Below are positions 24,645 through 34,641 of a stretch of DNA of 64,000 nucleotides, piece by piece (the first letter of the stretch is position 1; each line of letters opens with the position of its first letter). Below the pieces are notes generated by a model. That model was not told the DNA's origin. It was given only the letters and a program-made list of their open reading frames with translations, and searched no databases. The DNA is from Enterococcus italicus DSM 15952. Its GTDB lineage: Bacteria; Bacillota; Bacilli; Lactobacillales; Enterococcaceae. Where the stretch lies: positions 1,013,792 to 1,077,791 of the forward strand of contig NZ_GL622241.1 of the NCBI RefSeq assembly GCF_000185365.1, written 5' to 3'. Made by a program: the position numbers and the translations under genes.

Positions 24645-25971
24645 ATTGCAGCGTTTATTTGGCTTAACGGCATTTCGCCCTGGTCAACAAGAATGTATCG
24701 AATCACTTTTGGCAGGCCATGATACACTAGCACAACTGCCAACAGGGACTGGAAAAAGTTTGTGCTACCAGCTGACAGGGTATCTAAAGGACGGACTGGT
24801 AATTGTTGTTTCACCATTGATTTCTTTGATGGAAGATCAGGTGAATCGCCTGCTAGAACTCGGCGAGACGCGAGTCGTATGTATCAATAGTAATTCCTTG
24901 CCGGAAGAAAGAAATGAGTTTATTCGGCGATTGCCAATGATCAAGTTTTTGTTTTTGAGTCCAGAGATGATTCAAAATAAAACGATAGTCACTCATCTCA
25001 AAAGACAAAAAATTGCGTTGTTTGTCGTCGACGAGGCGCACTGTATTTCCCAGTGGGGGTTTGATTTTCGTCCAGAGTATCGTTTATTAGGCGATGTGAA
25101 AAAGGATTTAGGCAATCCACTGACGCTTGCACTGACGGCTACTGCTACAGCGAAAGTGCGAGCGGATATTAAGCAGGTGCTTTTGACAAAAAAAGCCAAT
25201 GAATATGTCTTTTCAATTGATCGTCCGAATATTTCTCTATTCGTCAAAAAAAGTGAAAATAAAATGGCGGACTTAGCGGATTTATTGGCAAAAATTGATC
25301 AACCAGCGATTATTTATTGCTCCACTAGAAAAAAAGTGGAGGAACTCTATGCTCAATTTGCCAAGCAATTTCGCATTGGCTACTATCACGGAGGACTCAA
25401 CACGGGTGAAAGAAGTCTATTGCAAAGGCAATTTAAAGAAAATCACTTACAAGTATTGATTGCTACAAATGCTTTTGGTATGGGGATTGACAAACCGGAT
25501 ATCCGCTACGTCATTCATTATGATTTACCAGATAGTGTGGAAAATTATGTGCAAGAAATGGGCAGAGCGGGGCGTGATGGGCAAGAGAGTTTTGCTATTC
25601 TTCTATATGAAGAAGGGGACGAACGCATTCACTATTATTTCCAAGAACAGGCTAAAAATGACTGGCAAAAAAGAGTAGACAATGATGATATGACAAACGA
25701 AGCAAAGAAAATCAGTCAAGCTCAACACACAGTTGAAGCGCATCAATTCGAGAAAAAGAAAAAACTACTGGACATGCTTGACTATCTGGAAGAAAAAAAG
25801 TGTCGGCGACGTTATTTGCTTCGCTATTTTGGTGAAACGATGAGTGAGAAGCCAGAAGTTTGTTGTGATTTGGATGGTGCCCAAATACTCCTTGGCACGA
25901 ACCGCCAACGAAGAAAAGCCAAGTCTGAGGAAAGTTGGCAAAAAATTTTAGAAAAAATTTTTAAAGAATAA
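24628..25971 (+). CDS. recS: RecQ-family ATP-dependent DNA helicase RecS
   Basis: 3'-5' DNA helicase of 447 aa. Walker A is [12 protein letters not shown], the DEAH box is [12 protein letters not shown] and motif VI is [11 protein letters not shown]. No HRDC domain, which fits the short RecS type rather than full RecQ. The C-terminal zinc module ([12 protein letters not shown] ... CCDLD) has Asp where the fourth Cys is usual. The ATG at 24628 is preferred because AAGGAAG is 7 bp upstream; the ATG at 24622 would be too close. Probably acts in recombination or replication-fork repair. Confidence 0.88.
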   Translation: MELTNELQRLFGLTAFRPGQQECIESLLAGHDTLAQLPTGTGKSLCYQLTGYLKDGLVIVVSPLISLMEDQVNRLLELGETRVVCINSNSLPEERNEFIRRLPMIKFLFLSPEMIQNKTIVTHLKRQKIALFVVDEAHCISQWGFDFRPEYRLLGDVKKDLGNPLTLALTATATAKVRADIKQVLLTKKANEYVFSIDRPNISLFVKKSENKMADLADLLAKIDQPAIIYCSTRKKVEELYAQFAKQFRIGYYHGGLNTGERSLLQRQFKENHLQVLIATNAFGMGIDKPDIRYVIHYDLPDSVENYVQEMGRAGRDGQESFAILLYEEGDERIHYYFQEQAKNDWQKRVDNDDMTNEAKKISQAQHTVEAHQFEKKKKLLDMLDYLEEKKCRRRYLLRYFGETMSEKPEVCCDLDGAQILLGTNRQRRKAKSEESWQKILEKIFKE

Positions 25972-26010
25972 TAATTGGTACGATTTTCTTTTCCACTCCT
26001 ACTTTCCCTA

Positions 26011-26019
26011 TGGTATAAT
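26011..26019 (+). promoter_or_regulatory. Extended -10 promoter of the LysM gene
   Basis: TGG-TATAAT (26011-26019), 30 bp before the start codon; no good -35 hexamer, as is usual for extended -10 promoters. Confidence 0.55.
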
Positions 26020-26050
26020 GATTCGGAAAGCTTAGCAGGAGGGAATCAAA

Positions 26051-26623
26051 TTGAACAAACGAAGCAACCGTAATCAAAAAGACAATCTCAATTCAAAAGA
26101 ACCTTGGGATCAACCCATTTATGACTCCGAGTCATCAGAGTCTTATTCTCGCTCTTCTCAACATCGACAAAAAAGAGGGAATACGTTATTTCTTTCTGTG
26201 GTTTTATTTATTCTGTTTCTGTGTGTAGCGATACCAACAGTCGTTGGGATTTGGATAGTCCAACAAAAGAATGAAGCAGCCTCTGCTATCAGCTCAACAG
26301 CATCAAGTCAAACAACGCAGACTTCGGTGACAGCAACGACCACATCTGCATCGACTTCATCTTCAGCTTCTGAGACAATTGAATCATCAACAGCTGCAAG
26401 TTCATCGACTGATTCTGCATCTTCAAGTACGACTAGCGAAAGTCAAGATACATCAAGTAGCACGTCGGAAGCTAGTGGAGATACGATTACAGTATTATCA
26501 GGTGAAGGACCGAATCAAATTGCGGCACGTGCTGGCATTTCGGTCGATAAATTATTGGAATTAAACGGTATGACATTACAAAATTATTTCTTTTCACCAG
26601 GTCAAGAAGTAAAAATCAAATAA
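26051..26623 (+). CDS. LysM-domain membrane-anchored surface protein
   Basis: 190-aa type II membrane protein: charged cytoplasmic N-terminus, membrane segment about 48-70 (FLSVVLFILFLCVAIP), a Ser/Thr-rich low-complexity linker (about 80-145) and a C-terminal LysM domain (about 146-190, with AARAGISVDKLLELNG and SPGQEVKIK). LysM binds GlcNAc in peptidoglycan, so it probably tethers membrane to wall. TTG start at 26051 after AGGAGGG. Equivalent to ypbE in the Bacillus recS neighbourhood by position. Confidence 0.82.
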   Translation: MNKRSNRNQKDNLNSKEPWDQPIYDSESSESYSRSSQHRQKRGNTLFLSVVLFILFLCVAIPTVVGIWIVQQKNEAASAISSTASSQTTQTSVTATTTSASTSSSASETIESSTAASSSTDSASSSTTSESQDTSSSTSEASGDTITVLSGEGPNQIAARAGISVDKLLELNGMTLQNYFFSPGQEVKIK

Positions 26624-26647
26624 AAACCGCCACTCGCGGTTTTTTTT
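26623..26647 (+). terminator. Terminator after the LysM gene
   Basis: 8-bp stem AAAACCGC/GCGGTTTT with a 5-nt loop and an 8-T tract, starting at the stop codon. Confidence 0.8.
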
Positions 26648-26672
26648 AATGGCAAAGAAAGGTGATTAAAGC

Positions 26673-27356
26673 TTGAAAAAAATTAATATAGCAATTGATG
26701 GTCCGGCCTCTTCAGGTAAGAGTACCGTTGCTAAAATTTTAGCAAATGATTATGGATTTATTTATACAGATACAGGTGCGATGTATCGTAGTGTCACTTT
26801 GATGGCTATTAAGGCAGGGGTAGCGTTCACTGATGAAGATGCATTGGTTCAACTGATTCATGAAAATGCCATTTCATTCAAGCAGACCGACCAAGGTCAA
26901 TTGGTCTTTATTAATGACAACAATGTCACAGAAGACATTCGCCAACCCGAAGTGACCAATAATGTTTCCGAAGTCTCTGCTCATGAAGCGGTGCGACGGG
27001 AGCTCGTAAAAAAACAACAAGAAATTGCAAAAGCAAGCGGCGTTGTCATGGATGGACGTGACATCGGGACAGCAGTCTTACCGAATGCTGAGGTCAAAAT
27101 ATTTTTAGTAGCAAGTGTCGTTGAACGAGCCGAGCGAAGATACAAAGAAAACCAAAGCAAAGGCATCATGACAGACTTTCAAACATTAAAAGAAGAAATC
27201 GAACACCGAGACTTATTGGACTCAACAAGAAAGATTTCGCCCTTGAAAAAAGCAGCTGACGCTGAATTACTTGATACAACAGGTATGACAATTCAACAAG
27301 TAGTGACAAGCATCAAAGAAATCGTCGAAAAGAAACTAGCCGAAATCGTGAGTTAA
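26673..27356 (+). CDS. cmk: Cytidylate kinase
   Basis: Phosphorylates CMP and dCMP, 227 aa. P-loop [13 protein letters not shown], the CMP-binding TDTGAMYR motif and MDGRDIGT are intact. The start is TTG at 26673 after AAAGGTGA. In many Firmicutes cmk is followed by rpsA and der; here a dispersed palindromic repeat and then liaX follow instead, so that block is broken or located elsewhere. Confidence 0.95.
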   Translation: MKKINIAIDGPASSGKSTVAKILANDYGFIYTDTGAMYRSVTLMAIKAGVAFTDEDALVQLIHENAISFKQTDQGQLVFINDNNVTEDIRQPEVTNNVSEVSAHEAVRRELVKKQQEIAKASGVVMDGRDIGTAVLPNAEVKIFLVASVVERAERRYKENQSKGIMTDFQTLKEEIEHRDLLDSTRKISPLKKAADAELLDTTGMTIQQVVTSIKEIVEKKLAEIVS

Positions 27357-27412
27357 TGATTTTGGATGATAGTTGCTAATAAGTCCACTTTAAATGGTGA
27401 GGCAGAAAAAAT

Positions 27413-27462
27413 AAGACCATAAATCCAAAAGTTTGAGAAATAACTGCCGGATTTGATGGTCT
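27413..27462 (+). repeat. Dispersed palindromic terminator repeat, copy 3 (diverged)
   Basis: Arms 27413-27433 and 27442-27462 around loop TGAGAAAT, with a bulge and three mismatches; the left arm has the canonical AAATCCAAAAGTT. It follows cmk with T-rich sequence on its right. The decay suggests an old copy with relaxed constraint. Confidence 0.8.
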
Positions 27463-27512
27463 TTTGTCTGTAGATAAGAAATTGACCCACTCTCTTTTAT
27501 AAGTTGGTACTT

Positions 27513-27548
27513 AAGACCTATGTCAATTGTCTTCTTACTTGGCATAAT
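27513..27548 (+). promoter_or_regulatory. Candidate liaX promoter with overlapping dyad
   Basis: ATGTCA (27520-27525), 17-bp spacer, CATAAT (27543-27548). AAGAC (27513-27517) and GTCTT (27529-27533) form an inverted repeat across the -35 region, a plausible site for the LiaR-type response regulator known to control liaXYZ. The regulator assignment is inference. Confidence 0.45.
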
Positions 27549-27590
27549 AAGGATGTAAGAAAGATATACAAATTGATAGGAGGCATTTCC

Positions 27591-29138
27591 ATGAATGAAA
27601 GAGAACGTATTTTAGATTTAGTCAAAAAAGGTGTACTCTCGACGGAAGAAGCCTTAGATTTACTTGAAAGTATCGCAAAAGAAAAAGATGCTTCACAAAT
27701 CAAAAGGGCTGCAGAAGAAGTTAAAGCAAACAACAATGCAAGTGATAAAATAGCAGATAAGACAATTGAAGAGTTGGAAATGGAAGACAAAGAAAACTTG
27801 GAGGCCATTTTAGAATCTTTGACACAAAAAGCAACGCAAGCATCGGCAGAACTAGATGAGCTTTCTGTTGAATTAGACGGAATAGCTAAGGAACAAGCTG
27901 AGGTAGCGGAGCAATTGATGCAACTAAATACCAAAGAAGAACTTGGTGAATTAACCGCAGATGAGCAAAGACAACGGCAAGCGCTAGAGCAAGAAAGCAA
28001 AGACTTGACAGAAGCTGCTGAAGAGCTAAAAGCAGAAAAAGAAGCGGTTGAAGATCAAGTCAAATCGATTCGGAAACAACAATGGAAACAAACCAAAGAA
28101 AAAGTAAGCCAAAAGTTTGATATTCCAGATGATTGGCGTGAACAAGCCAATGAAAAATTAAATCAAGCTAACGAGACATTGAATCAAGTCAGCGACAAAC
28201 TGCTAAAAAATGGGTCGAAATTAGGCAAAACATTTATCAAAACTATCCAAACATTGACGGATACGATTGGCGAAAATGTTGAGTGGAAAAATATTCACGT
28301 CAAAGTTCCTGGAGTGGCAGCAACGAAATTCGAAAAAACCTATGAATTTCCAGCCTCAGAAGCGACTCTGATCGACATGAAAGTAGCTAATGGGAAGATT
28401 GAAGTAAAACAATCACTTGATGATACTGTCAAGATTGAAGCTGCGATTAAATTATATGGAAAACTAACAGGTGAAGATCCAGAAGAAGTCTTTGCCAATC
28501 GCAGTCAGGTGTCAGTCGATGAAGAACGAATCAGTATCCAAATTCCGAACAAACGCATTCGAGCAGATTTGGTCATCTACTTACCAGCAAAGACGTATGA
28601 TCATGTATCAATCAAAACGTTAAATGGTGAACTTGATATTAAAGATTTAGAAGCCAAAGATGTCTATTTTAAATCGACTAATGGCAACATTAACTTGCAA
28701 GAACTCTCGGCAACAATGCTTGAAATTGAAGGAGTTAATGGTGAAATGAATGTGCAATCTGGAACAATTCGCGATATGGTGATCGAGTCAGTCAATGGTG
28801 GCATTTCCATCACGACAACACCAGAAACAGCTGCTATTTCATTAGTGAACGGCGATATTAAATGCTCATTTTCAAAAGAGAGCTTACGTCAATTAAAGGC
28901 AACTTCAGTCAATGGTAATATTAAATTAGCTGTGCCCGTGACTATTGGATTAAATGGTACAGCCAAAACAAGCATGGGCTCTATTCAAAGTCGCCTGACC
29001 CACTACGAAGTGATTCGTGAGAAGAAAGAAAAAATGAATCAATTACTAGATTTTGAACGAGTAAATGAAGAGATGGCTACGATTGATTTAGGCACGACAA
29101 CAGGAACAATCTATCTAAAAGATACCCAATCATTATAA
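27591..29138 (+). CDS. liaX: LiaX-type cell-envelope stress sensor
   Basis: 515-aa protein with the N-terminal helical motif RILDLVKKGVLSTEEALDLLE, a long charged coiled-coil region (about 50-215) and a C-terminal beta-helix-like DUF4097 domain (about 245-515) with repeated VNG-containing strands. This is the layout of Enterococcus faecalis LiaX, a surface-associated sensor that protects the membrane against daptomycin and antimicrobial peptides. The ATG at 27591 follows TAGGAGG; the frame is open upstream without support. It has no signal peptide, as in LiaX. PspC and YvlD-type genes follow, which fits liaXYZ. Confidence 0.88.
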   Translation: MNERERILDLVKKGVLSTEEALDLLESIAKEKDASQIKRAAEEVKANNNASDKIADKTIEELEMEDKENLEAILESLTQKATQASAELDELSVELDGIAKEQAEVAEQLMQLNTKEELGELTADEQRQRQALEQESKDLTEAAEELKAEKEAVEDQVKSIRKQQWKQTKEKVSQKFDIPDDWREQANEKLNQANETLNQVSDKLLKNGSKLGKTFIKTIQTLTDTIGENVEWKNIHVKVPGVAATKFEKTYEFPASEATLIDMKVANGKIEVKQSLDDTVKIEAAIKLYGKLTGEDPEEVFANRSQVSVDEERISIQIPNKRIRADLVIYLPAKTYDHVSIKTLNGELDIKDLEAKDVYFKSTNGNINLQELSATMLEIEGVNGEMNVQSGTIRDMVIESVNGGISITTTPETAAISLVNGDIKCSFSKESLRQLKATSVNGNIKLAVPVTIGLNGTAKTSMGSIQSRLTHYEVIREKKEKMNQLLDFERVNEEMATIDLGTTTGTIYLKDTQSL

Positions 29139-29158
29139 GCAAAAGAAAGGTGAAAGAT

Positions 29159-29467
29159 ATGAAAAAAAGATTAGTGAAATCCTCTGATAATAAAGTCATC
29201 TCAGGTGTATTAGGAGGAATTGCAGAATTTTTCAATATCGATCCAACCATTGTACGTGTGGTTTTCGTGATTCTTGCAGTCTTCTCTCGCTTGTTTCCGG
29301 CATTTCTCATTTATGTCTGTCTAGCTTTGGTGATGCCTAGTAAACATACGCGAACTGGTGGCTACGGACATGACAATGAGTATTATCAAAAAAATGATCC
29401 GACTAGAAGAGCAAAACGGAAAACAGCTGAAAAAGTAGAAGAAGATGATGATTGGAGTGATTTCTAG
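29159..29467 (+). CDS. liaY: PspC-domain membrane protein LiaY
   Basis: 102-aa protein with a PspC domain: NKVISGVLGGIAEFFNIDPT followed by a hydrophobic hairpin around residues 30-60 and a charged C-terminal tail ending EDDDWSDF. The ATG at 29159 is preferred as AAAGGTG precedes it; a GTG at 29150 overlaps that site. It is second in the liaXYZ operon and overlaps liaZ by one base. In E. faecalis LiaY helps relocate anionic phospholipids in response to antibiotics. Confidence 0.85.
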   Translation: MKKRLVKSSDNKVISGVLGGIAEFFNIDPTIVRVVFVILAVFSRLFPAFLIYVCLALVMPSKHTRTGGYGHDNEYYQKNDPTRRAKRKTAEKVEEDDDWSDF

Positions 29468-29826
29468 TGACTTATTTGCAACGACTGGTTATGAATATGT
29501 TAACATTCATTTCTTTATCCGTGTTGTTGCCGCAAATGATTCACGTTGAAAGCATCATGACGGCATTGGTGGCAAGCTTTATTTTATCGATATTAAACGG
29601 ATTCATCCGTCCAATACTATCGATTCTTGCCTTTCCTCTGACATTGTTAACTCTCGGTTTGTTTACCTTTGTTGTGAATGCTGCGATGCTACAGATGACT
29701 GCGAGTGTAATGGGTGATAGTCGCTTTGGCTTTTCTTCATTCGGCGCGTCTATCTTGATTTCAGTAGTAATGTCTGTTATCAATATGATTGTGACAGAGC
29801 ATCATTTAGAAAAACTAACTAAATAA
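29467..29826 (+). CDS. liaZ: YvlD/phage-holin-IV-fold membrane protein LiaZ
   Basis: 119-aa, four-helix membrane protein with the family motif LNGFIRPILSILAFPLT and Asn/Pro breaks in the helices. GTG start overlapping the liaY stop, preceded by GGAGTGA. The family name mentions phage holins but it is a chromosomal envelope-stress protein here. Third gene of liaXYZ; its exact role is not settled. Confidence 0.82.
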   Translation: MTYLQRLVMNMLTFISLSVLLPQMIHVESIMTALVASFILSILNGFIRPILSILAFPLTLLTLGLFTFVVNAAMLQMTASVMGDSRFGFSSFGASILISVVMSVINMIVTEHHLEKLTK

Positions 29827-29841
29827 ACCATTCCCCTAAAA

Positions 29842-29927
29842 AGCTGAATCAGAATTGTTCAGCTACAAAAAAGACCAGGAAATCCGAAAGTTGTATCTCA
29901 AACTTTTTTGGATTTCCTGGTTTTTTT
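29842..29927 (-). repeat. Hairpin plus dispersed palindromic terminator repeat, copy 4 (reverse orientation)
   Basis: First a hairpin AGCTGAA/TTCAGCT (29842-29864), then the repeat: arms 29867-29892 and 29901-29927 around loop GTATCTCA (reverse-oriented). A tract on the left and seven T on the right. It sits between convergent liaZ and the M3 peptidase gene. Confidence 0.88.
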
Positions 29928-29977
29928 ATAGTAATTAATTTTATGTTGTTCTAATGTAACGGGACAGAATGATGTCT

Positions 29978-31678
29978 CTAGGCTAATGTCTCTTCAGATA
30001 CTCCACTTAAGTAGTCTTCCACTGCGAGAATTGTTTGATCAAGGGCACCTTTTTCAAACGGCGATTGCAACTTACCAGTAGCCAAAATCTCAAGAAATGT
30101 TTGGGTACCGCCGACTTTACAAATAGCAAGATAATCATTCCACGCAGTATCTTCTTGGTCAACATGGAATTTTTTCCAAAATTGGAAAGCACATACTTGC
30201 GCCAATGTATAATCGATATAATAAAATGGAGAGTTAAAGATATGTCCTTGACGATACCAATACGTTCCACGATCCAAATCACTTAATTCACTGTAATCTC
30301 GTTCAGGACAATATTGTTTTTCTAGTTCACGCCAGCAGTTTTTGCGATCAGCTGCGTGCCATTCTGGGTGGCTATAGACTTCTTGTTGGAAGTGATCGAC
30401 TAACACACCATATGGTAAGAATTGCAATGCACTTGCCAAGTGAGCAAATTTATATTTATCTGTATCTTCTTTAAAGAAGCCACCCATCCAAGGCCAAGCG
30501 ATGAATTCCATCGACATCGAATGAATCTCACATGATTCATAATTAGGGAATACGATTTCTGGTTCTTTGATCCATCGTGATTCAAAACATTGGAAGGCAT
30601 GACCGGCTTCGTGCGTCAAAACATCAACATCATGTGACGTGCCATTAAAATTAGCAAAGATAAATGGTGATTGATAGTCCTGGATAAATGTACAATATCC
30701 ACCAGATTGTTTGCCGCGTTTGCTTAATAAGTCTAATAACCCATGATTTACCATAAAGTCAAAGAATTCACCGGTCTCAGGTGAAAGTTCATGGTACATT
30801 TTTTGCGCGTGAGCGACTAATTCATCCGGTGTACCTTTAGGAGTAGCGTTCCCACTTGGGAAATCTAAGCTTAAATCATAAAATTGTAGATGGTCAAGTT
30901 GGTTTCTTTGTGCTTGTCTCGCGTATAATTTCTGAGTCACAGGGACCACTTTTGTCAAAATCTCATGGCGATACGTTTCGATCATCGCACGATCATAGTC
31001 CCAACGATTCATCATGACATCGGCAAACTCTACGTAATTCTTAAAGCCTAATGTATGGGCAATTTTTGTCCGGACATGTACCATCTCATCATAAATGCGA
31101 TCAATTTCTGCTTCGTTGTCACGATAAAATGCTGAAATTTTGGTTTGTGCTTGTTTACGGACTTCTCGTTCTTTTGACTGTGCGAAGGGAGCCATTTGTG
31201 GCAATGTGTATATATTTCCCTCAAACTCAATTTGGGCAGAAGCAATTAATTTGGCGTATTCTGAAGACAGTTGGTTTTCCTTTTGCTTAAATGGAATGAC
31301 GGATTCATCAAAGATTTTTACGCGGCTCTCTGCAAACAAAAAGAGCGTCTCAGGATATTTCTCTTTTAGTTCAGGCAAAAGAGGAGAAGAGAGCAATGCT
31401 TGATAAAATTGAAAATCCAATGATTCAAAATGAGGTGTGTATTCATTCCAGAAATCATCTTCCGCTTGGTAGAAAGAATCATTGGTATCAATTGAATAGC
31501 GGATACTCGCCAAATTGGCAGCCGTATCTATCGTACCTCTAAATATATTTAAAGTATCTAGTGCGTTTGAAGCTTCCTCTAAAGTCGTAGCTTCTTTGAG
31601 TGTTTGCACGCCAGCTAAGTAGTTTGTTTTGTATTGTTCATAGTCTGGTCTTTGGTAATTGTATTCTGAAAAATTCAT
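29978..31678 (-). CDS. M3-family oligoendopeptidase
   Basis: Cytoplasmic zinc metallopeptidase of 566 aa that cleaves oligopeptides. The zinc motif HEAGH is present in LTHEAGHAFQCFES, with the downstream Glu ligand region ESCEIHSMSMEF. It is similar in size to the PepF-like M3 proteins of enterococci. The ATG at 31678 follows an AGGAGGCG site; the frame is open for 56 more codons into the hprK region without support. It is divergent from hprK and convergent with liaZ. Confidence 0.88.
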   Translation of the reverse strand: MNFSEYNYQRPDYEQYKTNYLAGVQTLKEATTLEEASNALDTLNIFRGTIDTAANLASIRYSIDTNDSFYQAEDDFWNEYTPHFESLDFQFYQALLSSPLLPELKEKYPETLFLFAESRVKIFDESVIPFKQKENQLSSEYAKLIASAQIEFEGNIYTLPQMAPFAQSKEREVRKQAQTKISAFYRDNEAEIDRIYDEMVHVRTKIAHTLGFKNYVEFADVMMNRWDYDRAMIETYRHEILTKVVPVTQKLYARQAQRNQLDHLQFYDLSLDFPSGNATPKGTPDELVAHAQKMYHELSPETGEFFDFMVNHGLLDLLSKRGKQSGGYCTFIQDYQSPFIFANFNGTSHDVDVLTHEAGHAFQCFESRWIKEPEIVFPNYESCEIHSMSMEFIAWPWMGGFFKEDTDKYKFAHLASALQFLPYGVLVDHFQQEVYSHPEWHAADRKNCWRELEKQYCPERDYSELSDLDRGTYWYRQGHIFNSPFYYIDYTLAQVCAFQFWKKFHVDQEDTAWNDYLAICKVGGTQTFLEILATGKLQSPFEKGALDQTILAVEDYLSGVSEETLA

Positions 31679-31806
31679 AGTGTTTGACGCCTCCTTTATA
31701 GGTAAAATGATAGCATAAAATGACAAATAATTGATAAGAATATAGGAATTTAAAGATTGTAATGATAAAATAAATACGAACATGTCAAAAGAAAAGAGGG
31801 TTAGGA

Positions 31807-32742
31807 ATGACAGAGTCTGTGAAACTAAGTGAATTAACACAAGCATTAAACTTGGAAATTGTTACTGGAAATGACGAAGCAATGGACCGTTCCGTGTTTA
31901 CTAGTGATATTTCAAGACCTGGATTAGAATTAACTGGTTATTTTTCGTATTATTCAAATGATCGCCTACAATTATTCGGGAACAAAGAGATTACCTTTGC
32001 CCAACGTATGATGCCAGAAGAGCGTCTGATGATTTTGCGCCGGTTGTGTTCTGATGAGACACCTGGCTTTATTGTTTCAAGAAATTTACCCGTACCTGAA
32101 GAAATGATTCAAGCTTGTCAAGAGCATCAAATTGCCATCTTACGGTCGAAAGCATCGACTTCAAGATTACTAGGTGAAATGTCTAGCTACCTAGATGAGC
32201 AATTAGCGACTCGTACCAGTGTGCATGGTGTATTGGTAGATGTATATGGGCTAGGTGTTTTGATTCAAGGAGACAGCGGGATTGGTAAGAGTGAAACGGC
32301 ACTTGAACTAATTAAGCGTGGCCATCGGTTGATTGCCGATGATCGCGTCGATGTATATAAAAAAGACGATTTAAACTTAGTCGGGGAACCACCAAAAATT
32401 TTGGAGCACTTAATTGAAATTCGTGGGATTGGTATTATTGATGTCATGAATCTTTTTGGTGCGAGTGCAGTTCGTGGTTCTATGCAAGTCCAATTAGTCG
32501 TATATTTGGAAAATTGGGCGAAAGATAAAAAATATGATCGCCTGGGAACTTCTGATGAAACTGTCAATATTGGTTCAGTTGATGTTCCTCAAATCAAAAT
32601 TCCTGTTAAAACAGGTCGAAACGTGGCAATTATCATTGAAGTTGCGGCGATGAATTACCGTGCACGATCCATGGGGTATGATGCAACGAAAGCATTTGAA
32701 GAACGCTTGAGTCGTTTGATTGAAGAAAACTCTAGCAATTAA
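31807..32742 (+). CDS. hprK: HPr kinase/phosphorylase
   Basis: Bifunctional enzyme that phosphorylates and dephosphorylates HPr at Ser46, the sensor of carbon catabolite repression. 311 aa with Walker [10 protein letters not shown] in the second half and the HprK signature [15 protein letters not shown]. The ATG follows a GAGGGTTAGGA site. First gene of hprK-lgt-gpsA-galU, a common Firmicutes order. Its output acts with CcpA, encoded 5.5 kb downstream. Confidence 0.95.
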   Translation: MTESVKLSELTQALNLEIVTGNDEAMDRSVFTSDISRPGLELTGYFSYYSNDRLQLFGNKEITFAQRMMPEERLMILRRLCSDETPGFIVSRNLPVPEEMIQACQEHQIAILRSKASTSRLLGEMSSYLDEQLATRTSVHGVLVDVYGLGVLIQGDSGIGKSETALELIKRGHRLIADDRVDVYKKDDLNLVGEPPKILEHLIEIRGIGIIDVMNLFGASAVRGSMQVQLVVYLENWAKDKKYDRLGTSDETVNIGSVDVPQIKIPVKTGRNVAIIIEVAAMNYRARSMGYDATKAFEERLSRLIEENSSN

Positions 32743-32757
32743 AGGGAGAGACGTGAA

Positions 32758-33588
32758 ATGTTGTCATATGTAAACCGAGTCGCATTTGAGCTTTTTGGAT
32801 TATCAGTTTATTGGTATGCGATCATCATTGTTTCCGGAGTTATTTTGGCTATTTTTTTGAGCTCGCGTGAAGCACAACGAGTGGGAATGAGACGAGACGA
32901 CGTTTCCGATTTTATGTTACTGGGCTTGCCACTAGCGTTTATTGGTGCCCGCTTGTATTATATTTTATTTGACCTACAGCCATATTTACAAGATCCGATC
33001 CAAGTATTTAATATTCGTTCTGGTGGTCTAGCAATCTATGGAGGGTTAATTGCTGGTTTTTTATGGTTGGTTTATTTTTGTTACCGACAAGTGATTCCTT
33101 TGTGGACTTTTTTAGATATTGCAGCACCAAGTGTCATGATTGCTCAATCAATCGGACGCTGGGGGAATTTTATGAATCACGAAGCATATGGTGGCAAGAC
33201 GACCTTAGACTTTCTACAATCGATTCATATTCCTAATTTTATTATTGAAAACATGTATATTGACGGAGCTTACCGTCAACCGACCTTTTTATATGAGTCA
33301 TTATGGACATTCATCGGCTTTTTTGTTCTGATATTTTTACGTAAAAAAACCGGTTTACTTAAACAAGGTGAAGTAGCGATTAGTTATGTGATTTGGTATA
33401 GCTTCGGTCGGATGTTTATTGAAGGTATGAGAACAGATAGTCTGTATTTGTATGGTGATATCCGAGTTTCACAATTATTGTCACTGCTTTTATTTATTGG
33501 AGCAATCATCGTTTTTATCTGGAGAAGAAAAAAAACTACGTTAAAACCATATCTTCGCAGTTATGGACCGGATGAGTGGTTAGTATAG
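32758..33588 (+). CDS. lgt: Prolipoprotein diacylglyceryl transferase Lgt
   Basis: Membrane enzyme that adds diacylglycerol to the lipobox Cys of prolipoproteins (such as PstS here), 276 aa with about seven helices. The essential motifs are present: [15 protein letters not shown], and [14 protein letters not shown] with the catalytic Arg/Asn region. GGGAGAG precedes the ATG. The next gene, gpsA, starts 14 bp after its stop; both use glycerophospholipid metabolites. Confidence 0.95.
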   Translation: MLSYVNRVAFELFGLSVYWYAIIIVSGVILAIFLSSREAQRVGMRRDDVSDFMLLGLPLAFIGARLYYILFDLQPYLQDPIQVFNIRSGGLAIYGGLIAGFLWLVYFCYRQVIPLWTFLDIAAPSVMIAQSIGRWGNFMNHEAYGGKTTLDFLQSIHIPNFIIENMYIDGAYRQPTFLYESLWTFIGFFVLIFLRKKTGLLKQGEVAISYVIWYSFGRMFIEGMRTDSLYLYGDIRVSQLLSLLLFIGAIIVFIWRRKKTTLKPYLRSYGPDEWLV

Positions 33589-33602
33589 AAAGAGGGAAAA
33601 CA

Positions 33603-34625
33603 TTGGAAAAACAACGTATTGCAGTCTTAGGACCTGGTTCATGGGGCACAGCCTTAGCACAGGTCTTAGCTGAAAATGGTCATGAGGTAACTATTTGGGG
33701 GAATAAACCAGAGCAAATTGCAGAAATCAATGAACGACATACCAATGCTCATTACTTACCAAATCTTCAGATGGCACCGTCCATTCGGGGGGAATTTTCT
33801 TTGGAACGTGCCATTGATAGAGCGGATGCTATTTTATTTGTTTTGCCGACCAAGGCCATTCGCTCTGTAGCAAAAGAAGTCAATCAATTGATTCAAAACC
33901 AACCCCACATTGTCCATGCATCGAAAGGACTTGAACAAGGGAGCCATAAGCGCATCTCAGAAATTTTGGACGAAGAAATTTCACCAAAAAATCGTGCAGA
34001 AATTGTTGTCTTATCAGGACCAAGTCACGCTGAAGAAGTATCTGTGCATGATATTACAACGATTACGGCAGCGAGCGCGGAGCAAACAGGCGCATTATAT
34101 GTGCAGTCGTTATTTATGAATGATTATTTCCGAATTTATACCAATACCGATGTCATTGGTGTTGAGACAGGAGCAGCGTTGAAAAACATCATTGCAATTG
34201 GGGCCGGCACTTTGGCTGGATTGGGCTTTGGCGATGATGCCAAAGCAGCCATCATGACTCGCGGTTTAGCGGAAATTAGTCGTTTAGGTGTCGCAATGGG
34301 CGCCAATCCGTTAACTTTTATTGGTCTGAGTGGTGTTGGTGATTTGATTGTTACCTGTACAAGTGTTCATTCGCGTAATTGGCGTGCAGGAAACCTTTTA
34401 GGTAAAGGTCATACATTGGATGAAGTCTTGGCCAACATGGGAATGGTAGTCGAAGGTGTCTCCACTACAAAGGCGGCCAAAGAATTAGCGGATATGCTAA
34501 AAGTAGAAATGCCTATCACAGAAAGTATTTATCAAGTGCTCTATGAAGGAAAAGATATCCAACAAGCTGCACGTGATATTATGTTACGTGACGGAAAAAT
34601 CGAAAATGAATTTTCAATCGAATGA
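33603..34625 (+). CDS. gpsA: Glycerol-3-phosphate dehydrogenase [NAD(P)+]
   Basis: Makes sn-glycerol-3-phosphate from dihydroxyacetone phosphate for phospholipid synthesis, 340 aa. The Rossmann motif [12 protein letters not shown] and the catalytic segments [10 protein letters not shown] and KNIIAIGAG are clear. The start is taken as TTG at 33603 (GAGGG upstream); the open frame also reaches an ATG at 33576 inside lgt, which would add nine residues before the Rossmann strand and is less likely. Confidence 0.94.
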   Translation: MEKQRIAVLGPGSWGTALAQVLAENGHEVTIWGNKPEQIAEINERHTNAHYLPNLQMAPSIRGEFSLERAIDRADAILFVLPTKAIRSVAKEVNQLIQNQPHIVHASKGLEQGSHKRISEILDEEISPKNRAEIVVLSGPSHAEEVSVHDITTITAASAEQTGALYVQSLFMNDYFRIYTNTDVIGVETGAALKNIIAIGAGTLAGLGFGDDAKAAIMTRGLAEISRLGVAMGANPLTFIGLSGVGDLIVTCTSVHSRNWRAGNLLGKGHTLDEVLANMGMVVEGVSTTKAAKELADMLKVEMPITESIYQVLYEGKDIQQAARDIMLRDGKIENEFSIE

Positions 34626-34641
34626 CAAAGGAGTAGACAAA

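Noticed and set aside
27518-28000. 160-aa minus-strand open frame inside liaX
   Set aside because: Antisense shadow of a coiled-coil region with skewed codon use; Ser/Cys-rich low-complexity translation and no ribosome site.
29467-29826. Phage holin / prophage remnant
   Set aside because: The holin-IV-like fold is the YvlD/LiaZ family; it is third in liaXYZ and no phage genes are nearby.
31679-31846. 56-residue N-terminal extension of the M3 peptidase
   Set aside because: It overlaps hprK, is hydrophobic and unrelated to the family, and the internal ATG at 31678 has a perfect ribosome site.
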